Assembly (NCBI GenBank): GCA_964515195.1
Contig: CAZETK010000005.1
Location: 1-64,000 of the forward strand
Length of the DNA stretch: 64,000 nt
DNA from: Ga0074139 sp964515195
GTDB lineage: Bacteria > Bdellovibrionota > Bdellovibrionia > Bdellovibrionales > Bdellovibrionaceae
Direction: 5' to 3'
Part shown: in pieces, positions 31,277 to 40,655 of the stretch
Layout of the letters: each line of letters starts with the position of its first letter
Numbering within the stretch: position 1 is the stretch's first letter
Notes under the pieces: generated by a model
What the model saw: the letters and a program-made list of their open reading frames with translations, nothing else
Databases searched by the model: none
What the model was told of the DNA's origin: nothing
Position numbers and translations under genes: made by a program

Positions 31277-33991
31277 TTAAAAATTTTCAAATACACTGCG
31301 AATGATTTCGGCCTGGCCTGCCTTGTGGCGGTAAATACTGCCTGTCGCAGGTGAAGAACGTTCCGGACGTCCTACGTACTCTAGGTCGAACTTAAGCTTC
31401 TCTTTTTTGAAAAGCTTTTTGAACTTGAAATAGACATGCTGGTAGGCCCCCATGTTCTGAGGTTCTTCTTGGGCCCAGATGAGGTTCTTCAATTTTGGAT
31501 AGGATTTAATTACATCCAGAATCTGATGGTGGGGGAAGGGGTAGATCTGTTCGAGGCGGACCAGGGCGGTGCGCTCATCTTTTCGCTTTTCTCTTTCCTC
31601 CAGCAATTCGTAATACAGTTTGCCACTGACAAAGGCGACACTTTCGACTTTTTTAGCGTCCTTTAAGACCGTATCGGGAATGACTTCCATAAATTGTCCC
31701 TTGGACAATTCATCAAGAGTCGAAACTGCTCGTGGATGTCGTAGTAAAGATTTAGGGGACATCACAATAAGGGGCTTGCGGAACTCCCGCTTCATCTGAC
31801 GGCGAAGAGCATGAAAAATTTGAGCAGGAGTCGTCAGATTCACAACTTGGATATTGTTTTGAGCCGCCATCTGCAGGAAACGTTCAAGGCGGGCGCTAGA
31901 GTGCTCAGGCCCTTGACCTTCGTAACCGTGAGGTAAGAGTAGCACAAGGCCCGACATCTGCATCCATTTGGCTTCTCCGGCCGTAAGAAATTGATCGACT
32001 ATAATTTGGGCGCCGTTAACGAAGTCACCGAATTGGGCTTCCCAGATTGTTAAGAAAGTGGGATCACAAGTGGCATTACCATATTCAAATCCCATAACCG
32101 CGTATTCAGAAAGGATCGAGTCATACACGCAAAATTCAACCGCGTCGCCATTGATCTGATCCAAAGCGAAATAAGCCTCGCCGGTTTTGAAATCATAGAG
32201 GCCGGCATGGCGGTGAGTAAAAGTTCCCCGGACGCAATCTTGTCCTGTTATGCGGACGGACGTTCCTTCGTGAAGGAGGCTTCCGTAAGCCATTAATTCT
32301 GCAGTACCCCAATCTAAAAGTTCCCGGCCTTCAGCCATGGAACGTCGAGTGTCCAAAAGCTTTTTCAGTTTTGGATGCGGAGTAAAGTTAGAGGGGACTT
32401 CGCTGATAAGAGTTCCCACATCTTTAAGAATTTTTTTATCAACAGTTGTATCAGTGGTCTTTTCAAAATCTTCAGGTTGGGCTTTTCGCAGGCCTTTCCA
32501 AAAGCCTTCAAACTTGAAAGTCTTGATCTTTGGAGGGTTCTTTTTAGTTTCTTCGTAAACGCCCTGTAAGTTGTCTAATTTTTCTTGAAAGTACTGATCG
32601 AAGTAAGCCTGATCGATCACATTTTCACGAATCAACTGTTTTCCATAGATGTCACGAAGCGTGGGATGATTTTTGATCGTTTCGTACATTTGCGGCTGAG
32701 TGTAAGCGGGCTCATCTCCTTCGTTATGTCCAAAACGTCGATAACAAACCATATTGATCACGACATCCTGGCCCCATTCCTGACGGTAGCGGATGGCGAT
32801 ATCCATAGCACGAATGCAGGCTTCAGCATCATCACCATTCACATGAAGGACCGGTGTTTGAAGTACTTTGGAAACATCGGAAGCATAGTACGATGAACGT
32901 CCATTTTCAGGTGACGTCGTAAATCCCACTTGATTGTCGATGACGACGTGGATGGTTCCCCCGACGGTGTAACCCTTGACGTAGGCCATTTGAAAGGTCT
33001 CAAGTACGACACCCTGAGCCGCGAAAGCCGCATCCCCATGAATCAAAAGAGGAACAACCTTTTTACGGGATTTTGTATCTTTACGACGGCGCTGAGCGGC
33101 TCGGACCATTCCCAAGACGACGGGATTAACGGCCTCAAGGTGAGAAGGGTTGTAAGCCAAGCTCACCTGAACATTTCCGTGGGAAGTTTCTTTTTGGGCG
33201 GTATATCCTAAGTGGTATTTGACATCTCCGCCGTAATCTTCCAGCGGTTCTACTAGCTCAGTGGGGCCATTGAAGTCAGCGAAGATGTACTCGAGAGCCT
33301 TCCCCATAAAATTTGCCAGAACGTTAACGCGACCCCGGTGGGCCATTCCCAACATGAATTCTTCCGCTTTGAGCTCGGCCCCTTTTTTAACCATGTATTC
33401 CAGCATAGGAAGAAGAGCGTCGGCGCCTTCAACAGAGAATCGTTTAGTCCCGACATAGCGTGTGTGGATGAATTTTTCTAAAGATTCGGCACGGGCAATG
33501 GACTGAAAAGCTTCCTTCTTTTGTTCGGAAGTGAGCTTGAACTTGGAATTTTCCTTTTCAAATTCGCGGATAAACCAGTTTCGAACTTCGGGGAAGGCAT
33601 CAGCGCATTGAACCGTTAATTTTCCACAGTAGCAATTGCGCAGGTGCTGAATGATCTCTCTTAAGGGGGCATTGGGCTTACCAATAATGGAGCCGATCTG
33701 AAACCTTTGATCCAGATCCGAATCCTTCAAATTAAAACGGGACAGACTTAGTTGGTCGTGAGGAGCGGCGGTATTGCTCAAGGGGTCAATTTGGGCCTCA
33801 AAATGACCATAATTACGATAGGCGGAAATCAGATGATAAACATCTAATTCCTTTTCGCTTAACCCCATTGAGCCTTGAGTGGCAAAATCAAAACCTTCAA
33901 AGAATTTCTTCCAGTCGGTGCTGACACTATCAGGATTGGATTTGTACTGTTGGTAAAGATTCTCAATATAATCAAGATTGGCGCGGTTCAT
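31277..33991 (-). CDS. sucA: 2-oxoglutarate dehydrogenase E1 component
   Basis: A 904-residue thiamine-diphosphate enzyme that decarboxylates 2-oxoglutarate and succinylates the lipoyl group of SucB. The N terminus (NLDYIENLYQQYKSNPDSV) is the E2/E3-binding segment. MAHRGRVNVLANFMGK, the thiamine-diphosphate loop GDAAFAAQGVVLET, the CYRRFGHNEGDEPAYTQP segment and the C-terminal LLPHGYEGQGPEHSSARLERFLQ are conserved. AAGGATGGGGT precedes the ATG. It is the first gene of the sucA-sucB-lpdA operon; no promoter was recognised in the 336 bp upstream. Confidence 0.97.
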   Translation of the reverse strand: MNRANLDYIENLYQQYKSNPDSVSTDWKKFFEGFDFATQGSMGLSEKELDVYHLISAYRNYGHFEAQIDPLSNTAAPHDQLSLSRFNLKDSDLDQRFQIGSIIGKPNAPLREIIQHLRNCYCGKLTVQCADAFPEVRNWFIREFEKENSKFKLTSEQKKEAFQSIARAESLEKFIHTRYVGTKRFSVEGADALLPMLEYMVKKGAELKAEEFMLGMAHRGRVNVLANFMGKALEYIFADFNGPTELVEPLEDYGGDVKYHLGYTAQKETSHGNVQVSLAYNPSHLEAVNPVVLGMVRAAQRRRKDTKSRKKVVPLLIHGDAAFAAQGVVLETFQMAYVKGYTVGGTIHVVIDNQVGFTTSPENGRSSYYASDVSKVLQTPVLHVNGDDAEACIRAMDIAIRYRQEWGQDVVINMVCYRRFGHNEGDEPAYTQPQMYETIKNHPTLRDIYGKQLIRENVIDQAYFDQYFQEKLDNLQGVYEETKKNPPKIKTFKFEGFWKGLRKAQPEDFEKTTDTTVDKKILKDVGTLISEVPSNFTPHPKLKKLLDTRRSMAEGRELLDWGTAELMAYGSLLHEGTSVRITGQDCVRGTFTHRHAGLYDFKTGEAYFALDQINGDAVEFCVYDSILSEYAVMGFEYGNATCDPTFLTIWEAQFGDFVNGAQIIVDQFLTAGEAKWMQMSGLVLLLPHGYEGQGPEHSSARLERFLQMAAQNNIQVVNLTTPAQIFHALRRQMKREFRKPLIVMSPKSLLRHPRAVSTLDELSKGQFMEVIPDTVLKDAKKVESVAFVSGKLYYELLEEREKRKDERTALVRLEQIYPFPHHQILDVIKSYPKLKNLIWAQEEPQNMGAYQHVYFKFKKLFKKEKLKFDLEYVGRPERSSPATGSIYRHKAGQAEIIRSVFENF

Positions 33992-34327
33992 ACCCCATCC
34001 TTTTCAAATGAGCTGAGTGTCTGCAATCTTCCAAAAGCATTAGGAATCGTCACGGCTTAATGCGGACCACCATAAATCCCTTCACGCGGGCAGACTCTTT
34101 CTCACATTCATGGTAGTTCTCTTTCGAAAAAGAGGACACCTGTAAGTCGACACTGAATAAAAACTCAAGCCTTCGGTCTTTCATACTGAAGTCTTGCAGC
34201 TAAGAAGTATTCGGTGTCTAGTTGGAACCACTTGCTGGATCAGGATTTAGATCCTAGGCAGATTTTTCCCAGACCGGAAAATACAGTGAGTGAAAACCAC
34301 AGAAAAAAGTTATGAGGGGGCTACATT
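33992..34327. other. Intergenic region between sucA and gpmA, with a possible small ORF or relic
   Basis: This divergent gap carries no convincing promoter. On the minus strand an ORF from ATG 34184 to the stop at 34050-34052 encodes 44 residues ending KGFMVVRIKP. Just upstream another frame reads KWFQLDTEYFLAARLQYERP before a stop. The two together look like a short frameshifted coding remnant, but there is no ribosome-binding site and I cannot name a family. The regulatory signals of sucA should also be here. Confidence 0.25.
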
Positions 34328-35077
34328 ATGTCGACACTTGTTATCCTTCGCCATGGAGAAAGCCTTTGGAATCAGGAAAATCGCTTCACCGGCTGGGTGG
34401 ATGTGGATTTATCGGAAAAAGGCATTCATGAGGCCCAACGGGCGGGACGGGCCCTGCGAGAGCAAAAGCTCGAATTTGATGTGATCTACACCAGTGTTTT
34501 GAAGCGCGCGATTAAGACTCTGCATCTGGCTCTTGAGGAAATGGACCGGCTTTGGTGGCCCGTTCAAAAAACATGGCGCTTGAACGAACGTCATTATGGT
34601 GAACTGCAAGGCTTGAACAAGACTGAAATGGCTGAAAAACATGGAGAAGAGCAAGTTAAAATTTGGAGGCGCAGCTTTGATGTTCCGCCTCCGATGCTTA
34701 AAAAAGAGGATCCCCGTCATCCGATTCATGACATTCGTTATCGTGATATTCCTTTAGAAGAGCTACCGGCTGGAGAATCTTTACAGTTAACGGCCAAGCG
34801 TTTTCGCCCGTTTTGGGAGAAAGAGGTTGTAGCGCACCTTCGGGAAGGTCGAAACGTGTTAATTGTAGCCCATGGCAACAGTCTTCGCGCTTTGATTCAA
34901 ATACTGGAGAACCTTTCTCCCGAACAAATCATGGAAGTGAATATGCCTACGGGCATTCCTTTAATGTACCAATTGGACTCTGATTTGAAGATTTTGGACA
35001 AAAACTTCATTGGAGATGAAGAAGCCGTGAAAAAGGCCATTGCGACAGTGGCCGCCCAGGGAAAGAAAAAAGCCTAA
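34328..35077 (+). CDS. gpmA: 2,3-bisphosphoglycerate-dependent phosphoglycerate mutase
   Basis: A 249-residue glycolytic enzyme interconverting 3- and 2-phosphoglycerate. The phospho-histidine is in LVILRHGESLWNQENRFTGW (His9). ERHYGELQGLNKTEMA carries the catalytic Glu and substrate contacts, and IVAHGNSLRALI provides the second His. The length and the C-terminal NMPTGIPLMYQLD fit the cofactor-dependent type. GAGGGGG lies just upstream of the ATG. hutI starts 16 bp after its stop in the same direction, so the two are probably co-transcribed, although the functions are unrelated. Confidence 0.96.
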   Translation: MSTLVILRHGESLWNQENRFTGWVDVDLSEKGIHEAQRAGRALREQKLEFDVIYTSVLKRAIKTLHLALEEMDRLWWPVQKTWRLNERHYGELQGLNKTEMAEKHGEEQVKIWRRSFDVPPPMLKKEDPRHPIHDIRYRDIPLEELPAGESLQLTAKRFRPFWEKEVVAHLREGRNVLIVAHGNSLRALIQILENLSPEQIMEVNMPTGIPLMYQLDSDLKILDKNFIGDEEAVKKAIATVAAQGKKKA

Positions 35078-35093
35078 ACGAAAGGTAAGATGG

Positions 35094-36263
35094 ATGAAGA
35101 CCCTTTTTCGAAATGCGCGTCTGTTTCGGGGTAAAAACACAACAGACTTTTTAGTCATCAATGGTCGCATTGAAAAACTGGGAGCCTCTCCAACGGATTT
35201 TTACGCGGATAAAGAAATCAATCTTCAAGGGGCCCTGGTTCTGCCGGGATTCGTTGAGTGTCATACCCATCTGGTTTTTGCCGGTCAGCGCGGCTTTGAA
35301 ATGGAAATGAAGTTTCAAGGGAAAAGTTATCAAGCCATTGCACAAGCAGGGGGGGGCATCCTTTCCACAGTTAAGGCCACCCGTGAGGCGAGTCTGGAAG
35401 AGCTGAAAAAAACAGCCCGTAAACGGATCCATCACTTTATCGCTCAAGGAGTCACCACTCTGGAAATTAAATCCGGCTATGGACTTGATCTTGATACCGA
35501 GATTAAAATGCTGGAGGCCATCCCGACAGATTGCAAAGTGGATATTGTCAGAACTTTTCTAGGGGCCCATGCGAAGCCACCGGAAGCCGAGAGTGCGGAA
35601 GAGTATCTTCAGGAGTTGGCGAACCGATATTTGCCTGAAATAAAAGCGCGGAAGCTAGCGAGCAGGGTGGATATTTTTGTTGAGAAAGGCTTTTTTGAGA
35701 AGGAAGCCTCTCGCCAATATTTAGAAACAGCCAAAATGCTGGGCTTTGACATCACCCTTCATGCGGATCAGTTAAGCTTATCAGGCGGATCCGAGCTAGC
35801 CGCTAAATTGGGGGCCCACTCGGCAGATCACTGCATCGCAATCGGAGATCGGGAGATCCAACAAATGGCCCGGTCCAATACTGTTGCGGTACTTTTACCT
35901 GCAGCGGATTTGTATTTGAAATGTCCTTATCCCCCCGCGCGAAAAATGATGGATCAAGGTATTACGGTCGCCTTGGCCACCGACTTCAATCCAGGGACAA
36001 GTCCAACGCAAGATCTAGGTCTTGTCGGGGTTCTGGCTCGGCGAGAAATGGGAATGACACTTGATGAGGTGGTGGAAGCCTACACGAAGGGGGCCGCCCG
36101 GGCTTTGGGGCTTCAGGATCAGGTGGGGTCTTTGGAGCCAGGGAAAAAAGCGGATTTTACAGTTTGGGACTGCGGTGAAGATGAGCTCTTCTTAAACATT
36201 GGCGGGATGAGGCCCGCCATGGTTTACAAAGAAGGCAAAGCGCTGACTCCCGTCGGGGCTTGA
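35094..36263 (+). CDS. hutI: Imidazolonepropionase
   Basis: This metal-dependent amidohydrolase opens imidazolonepropionate to formiminoglutamate, the third step of histidine breakdown. It has the metal-binding GFVECHTHLVFAG, TLEIKSGYGLD, LHADQL with its His, ADHC and ATDFNPGTSPT, in the usual order. The open frame begins at 35040, inside gpmA, but MKTLFRNARL at 35094 matches the family N terminus and follows AAAGGTAAG; I use that start (389 residues). The gene is 10 kb from hutH-hutU. No hutF, hutG or formiminotransferase gene is in the window. Its end overlaps the convergent protease gene by 40 bases. Confidence 0.95.
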   Translation: MKTLFRNARLFRGKNTTDFLVINGRIEKLGASPTDFYADKEINLQGALVLPGFVECHTHLVFAGQRGFEMEMKFQGKSYQAIAQAGGGILSTVKATREASLEELKKTARKRIHHFIAQGVTTLEIKSGYGLDLDTEIKMLEAIPTDCKVDIVRTFLGAHAKPPEAESAEEYLQELANRYLPEIKARKLASRVDIFVEKGFFEKEASRQYLETAKMLGFDITLHADQLSLSGGSELAAKLGAHSADHCIAIGDREIQQMARSNTVAVLLPAADLYLKCPYPPARKMMDQGITVALATDFNPGTSPTQDLGLVGVLARREMGMTLDEVVEAYTKGAARALGLQDQVGSLEPGKKADFTVWDCGEDELFLNIGGMRPAMVYKEGKALTPVGA

Positions 36264-38050
36264 ATAAAAGATAAAGATCCAGGCCCATGAATGGCTTTTC
36301 CGGTGGTGGTCTTTGTCGAGAGGGCGGCAACCGACTCGCCCCCGCCTTTAAGAGCCGCTATAACATCGGTAGCTGTGTAGTTGGGATTGTAGGCTCGAAT
36401 CATCGCTGCCAGGCCGGCTGCATGGGGGGCGGCCATGGATGTTCCCTTTAAAACATTGTATCCATTATTAGCAGAAGAAAAACCTACCAGACTGAAGTTG
36501 TACAAAATGCTGCCAGTCGAAGTTCCAGAGCCATCCGTTGCCAATTGAAAGCCAGTGGAGCAAGTTTTTCCTGCGCAGGTGGCCGCTATGTTATAAGTCA
36601 GAGCATAGCCGTCGGCGCCAGTGAAGGAATCCACTTGAGTTCCGGCATCAATTGGGTCCACAACACCCTCTTGAATAAAAACATTCACCTCATCACCACT
36701 GCCGAGATCGTAGGTGAGGGAAAATCGCAGCCAGGCCTCGGGGTAGGAGGAAAGATCAAAATTCTTATGGGCGCGGCCATCAGAGTTGTTGGCATAGTTC
36801 ACAGTGCCATTCCAGTTGGCTGGGGCGGTCAGAGTTTCAATGGGATTTGTACCGTCAGATAATGTCTGCTTCCCCCAACCCGAATTTGTTTGAGTGAATG
36901 TCCAACCGCTAGAAAAATCATCTAAAATGACAGTGCGGCCGTAAATCCACGGGCTTACGATATTAACACCGGGGGCCCCCATATCCACATAAGCTGTTGA
37001 AAAATTTGAAAAGCTGGCCAACCCGTATTGCTGATTAAGGGCCGTAATACAAAGGGTATTACTATAGCGATAATTGCAGGGATAAAAAGGATCCGTAGAA
37101 TTATCAGTGCCGTCATTGCCAGCGGCAGAGATCGCCACTACATCGTTGTCACGAGCGTGAACTATAGCTGCCTGCAGGGTGGGGTCGTTCCCGGTGGCGC
37201 CCAGGCTCATATTCAAAACATCGGCCCCCTTGTCCACGGCCCAATTGATAGCGCTGGCAATTTGAGCTGTGGTGCCCGTTCCATCTGCACCCAACGCTTT
37301 AAGTGCCATCAATTTAGCTTTCCAGCAAATTCCCGAAATGCCCTTACCGTTATTTCCGACAGCACCAATGGTTCCAGCGGCATGGGTTCCGTGGCCATTG
37401 TCGTCCATAGGATCGTTATCGGAATTTACGAAATCGTAACCATGCTTGGGGAATCCAGCTCCGCTTCCGTCCCACATATTGGTGCTGAGGTCTTCGTGAT
37501 TGTATTGAATGCCTGTATCGATGACAGCCACAATGACAGAGCTGCAATCAGTTATACGATCCCAAGCTGTCTCCATCTCTAAATCCCGGCCTGAGGTGCC
37601 GGGATTGCCCTCACCCACCGCAAAGGAAGGGCCCGCCGTGCTAGTGGGGGCTAATATCTGACCCGTATTCTTTAATCCCCATAATTGGCCATAATAAGTG
37701 TCGTTTGGTGAAGTGGCTGTAGTTCGGTAAATATAATTTGGTTGAACTAGTTCAATATCAGGGTTGTTTTGCAGACGCGAAATCACCTGAGGAACAGTTT
37801 CATGAAGTTGTATTTTGACTTGGTAGATGGGTTTGTGCGTTTGAGTTCGAGCTGTGTAAAGTGTAGCAACATACTGCAAATCATCCTGCCGCATGAAACT
37901 CTGCACGGACGCTGCTGAAACAGTATTTTTATACCGCACTAAGACTTCATCAGGAACATATTGATCTTGTATGACAGCCCGGGCCTGAGGGCTAAGGGAA
38001 AGTCCTGTCACGAGTAAACTCAAAATTCGCAGTGTGCTTGTTTTAGTCAT
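36224..38050 (-). CDS. Secreted subtilisin-like serine protease (S8)
   Basis: A 608-residue exported protease. A signal peptide (1-25) is followed by an inhibitor-I9-like propeptide (about 30-110, with EVLVRYKNTVS and NPDIELVQPNY). The catalytic triad is Asp178 in VIAVIDTG-type context (VAVIDTGIQ), His220 in DNGHGTHAAG and Ser538 in GTSMAAPHAAGLA; the oxyanion Asn is in ISAAGNDG. Between about residues 370 and 520 the core is interrupted by a beta-rich insert resembling a jellyroll or PA-like domain, before the Ser block. The enzyme should act outside the cell or in the periplasm. A broken FnIII lipoprotein gene lies 41 bp upstream in the same direction. The 3' end overlaps hutI by 40 bases. 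Confidence 0.93.
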   Translation of the reverse strand: MTKTSTLRILSLLVTGLSLSPQARAVIQDQYVPDEVLVRYKNTVSAASVQSFMRQDDLQYVATLYTARTQTHKPIYQVKIQLHETVPQVISRLQNNPDIELVQPNYIYRTTATSPNDTYYGQLWGLKNTGQILAPTSTAGPSFAVGEGNPGTSGRDLEMETAWDRITDCSSVIVAVIDTGIQYNHEDLSTNMWDGSGAGFPKHGYDFVNSDNDPMDDNGHGTHAAGTIGAVGNNGKGISGICWKAKLMALKALGADGTGTTAQIASAINWAVDKGADVLNMSLGATGNDPTLQAAIVHARDNDVVAISAAGNDGTDNSTDPFYPCNYRYSNTLCITALNQQYGLASFSNFSTAYVDMGAPGVNIVSPWIYGRTVILDDFSSGWTFTQTNSGWGKQTLSDGTNPIETLTAPANWNGTVNYANNSDGRAHKNFDLSSYPEAWLRFSLTYDLGSGDEVNVFIQEGVVDPIDAGTQVDSFTGADGYALTYNIAATCAGKTCSTGFQLATDGSGTSTGSILYNFSLVGFSSANNGYNVLKGTSMAAPHAAGLAAMIRAYNPNYTATDVIAALKGGGESVAALSTKTTTGKAIHGPGSLSFIQAPTGVSALPSL

Positions 38051-38091
38051 GCCTTATCCTTCAACAATTTTATTGAATAAATTTGATTTAA

Positions 38092-38499
38092 TTATGGGAT
38101 GGTGATGCTCACTTCACTCGAAGCGGCGCTGCGGTTTCCACCTGATGTACCTAAGGGGTTGTAGCTTGAGTAGGCCACTACGCGAATGTAGTAAGTGCCC
38201 GCGCTTAAATTCGGGATGGTAGCCGTAACTGGGGCTGCGGCACCAGATACGTAGGGGACATCAATGTAGTAGGGATTTGTCGTGGTGTTAACGCCTGCTG
38301 TAACAGAGTAGAACACTTTGTAACCGCCACCCGATGAGTTCACATCCTTTTCACGGTTAGCCGCCCACGAAACAGAAATCGACAGTTCCCCGGGAACTAT
38401 CGGATCGACGTCGTCTCCATCGAACTTCTTATCTTGTGAGCAACCTGATTAAAATGCTAAAAAGATAATTACGAATTTCAACCATGAAATTGGGCCCAT
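38092..38499 (-). pseudogene. FnIII-domain lipoprotein gene with in-frame stop before the lipobox cysteine
   Basis: The minus-strand ATG at 38499 has GAGG five bases before it and begins a lipoprotein signal, MGPISWLKFVIIFLAF. The 17th codon is TAA (38449-38451). The same frame continues as SGCSQDKKFDGDD and then an FnIII-like domain (ISVSWAANREKD, YKVFYSVTAG, IPNLSAGTYYIRVVAYSSY) to a normal stop at 38092. TTA (Leu) instead of TAA would restore the lipobox LSGC. So one substitution breaks an otherwise complete gene of 135 codons. It could be a recent pseudogene, a sequence error or, less likely, a read-through site. It lies 41 bp before the S8 protease gene. Confidence 0.75.
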
Positions 38500-38741
38500 C
38501 AATACCTCGATAAAGTAGATAGCCTCATAATATCTTTCGTTGAAAGACGGGAGCAATTAATGGATTGCCAATGGATTTATCTCAGACCTTTATCGAGCGC
38601 CAATAGTCCAGTCGTGTCGGTATTTTCGATCTTCATTGTGGCTTGTTCAATCAAATCCAGAGTGAAAAACAAAATTTAAACGGCAGGTCTGAGCGCCTGA
38701 AAGTATTAAATATTTTTGTATTTTTATCCGATAAAAAGGGG

Positions 38742-40655
38742 GTGAAAGTTGTCGTATTTTTTATTTCCCACCTAATCTGCGTATTGGCAACGGCTCTGAC
38801 GGTAGCAGATGTCCGTCGTGACCCATCTATGTTAATGACATCTTCAAATCGAGAGATCGAGATTCTTTCGGGTCAGCTAACGGGAAGCGCAAAAATCAAA
38901 ATGCAGAACTTCTATAAAATCAGAGGTCAGCTGGAAGCATGCTTTCTTCATCAGTCGGATTCCCGCGGGCTGAGGCAATCGCTTTTGTCAGGCTCAATTT
39001 CAGATCCCTGTCTGGCTTCCGTCTTCGGTCTTAAAAATTTGCAGCAAGTCGCGGAAGACTTCGGTGACCTGGCCCAGGCTACAAGTTTTGCCGCCGTGAA
39101 AAAATTTGTTGAAGCTCGTACGATCTCGAACGCGGCTCGATCCATCTATGACTATCGGTCTCAGTTCGAAGGTGCAAGGCCGTTACCGAAGTTGACGGAT
39201 GGTAAAGCCCTGAATGCGCTTGCTCAAGAAAGCTGCAAGGGCTGTTCAAAGTCTCAATTGGAAAGTTTCAAAAAATACTATGTGGCGTATGCCAAGGCCA
39301 ATCCGATTCAAGAAACTCAATATACGATGAGCAATCTCGCTCACTTGCAGAATCAAACTCTTGAAGGTTTAAATCAAAGACTTGCTGAAATGGAAGAGGC
39401 CAAGAACTTAGGAAGTGAAGAGAAATTCAACGCTGCCTACACTCGATATCTCGAAGATTACCAACGATTCACTAGTACTCCGGCAGGGGGGCTATTTTTA
39501 ACTCACCATATGCGGGGATTGACAGGGTCAATCGTGACTCCTGAGGATGCTTCTAAAAAGTTTCTGATAGCGAGAAAGATTGAATTCCCTAGACACAAAC
39601 TACTCGATACAAGAGTTTCGTGTCGCCGTGCTCTATCTTGTTCAGCGCGCTCGGATTATCAAATTAAAAAGGCCCTTCACGAGGTGGAGACAAAGATACA
39701 GGATTACACTCGGGATGTATTAGATGCCAATTCGTTTCAGGAACTTTTAAAAACCAATCCAGTCTTGGCGGGGCAATTGCTGGTCGTGAATCCTAACCTA
39801 ATGAACGAGGTTTGTGCAGCCGCCCAGGATATCATGAGAACGGATGAAAGAAATCACCAAGTTTTAAATCAGGTAGATTCCTTTATTGGGGCTGTTGACA
39901 TGGCCTCAATGGCTTTGCTGGCCAGCGGAGTGGGAAGCGTTGGCGCGGTAGTCGGGAAAGCGGGTGTACTGGCTTTGAAAGCCGGAGTGTCGGTGGCTAG
40001 AAGTCGAGTTGTGAGTTCTGTTGCAACTTCGGCGGGAAGAAGCCAGTTAATTCAAGTGGCGGGTCAAGCCCGCGTACTCGGTACAAACACAACTGTTTCT
40101 CAATTGATGTCTCGTACAGCAGTTGTCGGAGCTATTTCTGAAGTAGGACATATCGGATCAGATGGAGCGAAGCTTCGTCAGATTAGCGGACAATCCAGTA
40201 TGTTGATGGCAAGCCGCATGGCCCGCGCTACCAACGATCTGGATGTGAAAAGGCTGAGTGAATTGGAATCTGAATGGCAGCAGTCTTTTGACAATTTGAA
40301 AACAGCAAGTCTTGTGAATGCCATCCCTTTAGCCCATGGTTTTATGAAGGTGCGCTCTTCGCAGTTTGTGCAAGGTTTGCTGGGACGTTCGAAATCTCTT
40401 CAAAGCGAGCTGGCCTATGATAAGCGGCTTCAATCTTTAGTCAGTGATTTAGGCGGAGATACACTAAAAGTTGTGGATGGTCTTTTAGCTAGCAAAAAAA
40501 TCAATGCGGATGGACTCACGGCCGCTTTAGCTGTCGCTGCAAAGTCTGAAAAAGATATGCAGTTGCTTAAGAATGGTCTGAGTGGAAAGAATCCCGCTGA
40601 CTTTCTTGAAAAGTTCGCTAAGTCAGGAGAAGGAGCCCTTGCATGCGCTATCTAG
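38742..40655 (+). CDS. Large secreted protein of unknown function (first of a pair)
   Basis: About 637 residues. It begins with a signal-peptide-like stretch (VVVFFISHLICVLATALTVA) and has a mostly helical, charged body with scattered cysteines. Near the middle (about 400-460 of the mature chain) is a Gly/Ala/Val-rich hydrophobic segment, ASMALLASGVGSVGAVVGKA and following, similar to the transmembrane pre-toxin segments of polymorphic toxins; that likeness is by eye only. No catalytic motif was recognised. The start is uncertain: the GTG at 38742 has AAGGG immediately before it, and the frame is open back to 38643. The next secreted protein gene overlaps its end by 13 bases, so the two products are coupled. 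Confidence 0.6.
   Translation: MKVVVFFISHLICVLATALTVADVRRDPSMLMTSSNREIEILSGQLTGSAKIKMQNFYKIRGQLEACFLHQSDSRGLRQSLLSGSISDPCLASVFGLKNLQQVAEDFGDLAQATSFAAVKKFVEARTISNAARSIYDYRSQFEGARPLPKLTDGKALNALAQESCKGCSKSQLESFKKYYVAYAKANPIQETQYTMSNLAHLQNQTLEGLNQRLAEMEEAKNLGSEEKFNAAYTRYLEDYQRFTSTPAGGLFLTHHMRGLTGSIVTPEDASKKFLIARKIEFPRHKLLDTRVSCRRALSCSARSDYQIKKALHEVETKIQDYTRDVLDANSFQELLKTNPVLAGQLLVVNPNLMNEVCAAAQDIMRTDERNHQVLNQVDSFIGAVDMASMALLASGVGSVGAVVGKAGVLALKAGVSVARSRVVSSVATSAGRSQLIQVAGQARVLGTNTTVSQLMSRTAVVGAISEVGHIGSDGAKLRQISGQSSMLMASRMARATNDLDVKRLSELESEWQQSFDNLKTASLVNAIPLAHGFMKVRSSQFVQGLLGRSKSLQSELAYDKRLQSLVSDLGGDTLKVVDGLLASKKINADGLTAALAVAAKSEKDMQLLKNGLSGKNPADFLEKFAKSGEGALACAI

Noticed and set aside
34290..34484. 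64-residue ORF at the start of gpmA
   Set aside because: It overlaps gpmA in another frame and has no conserved feature.
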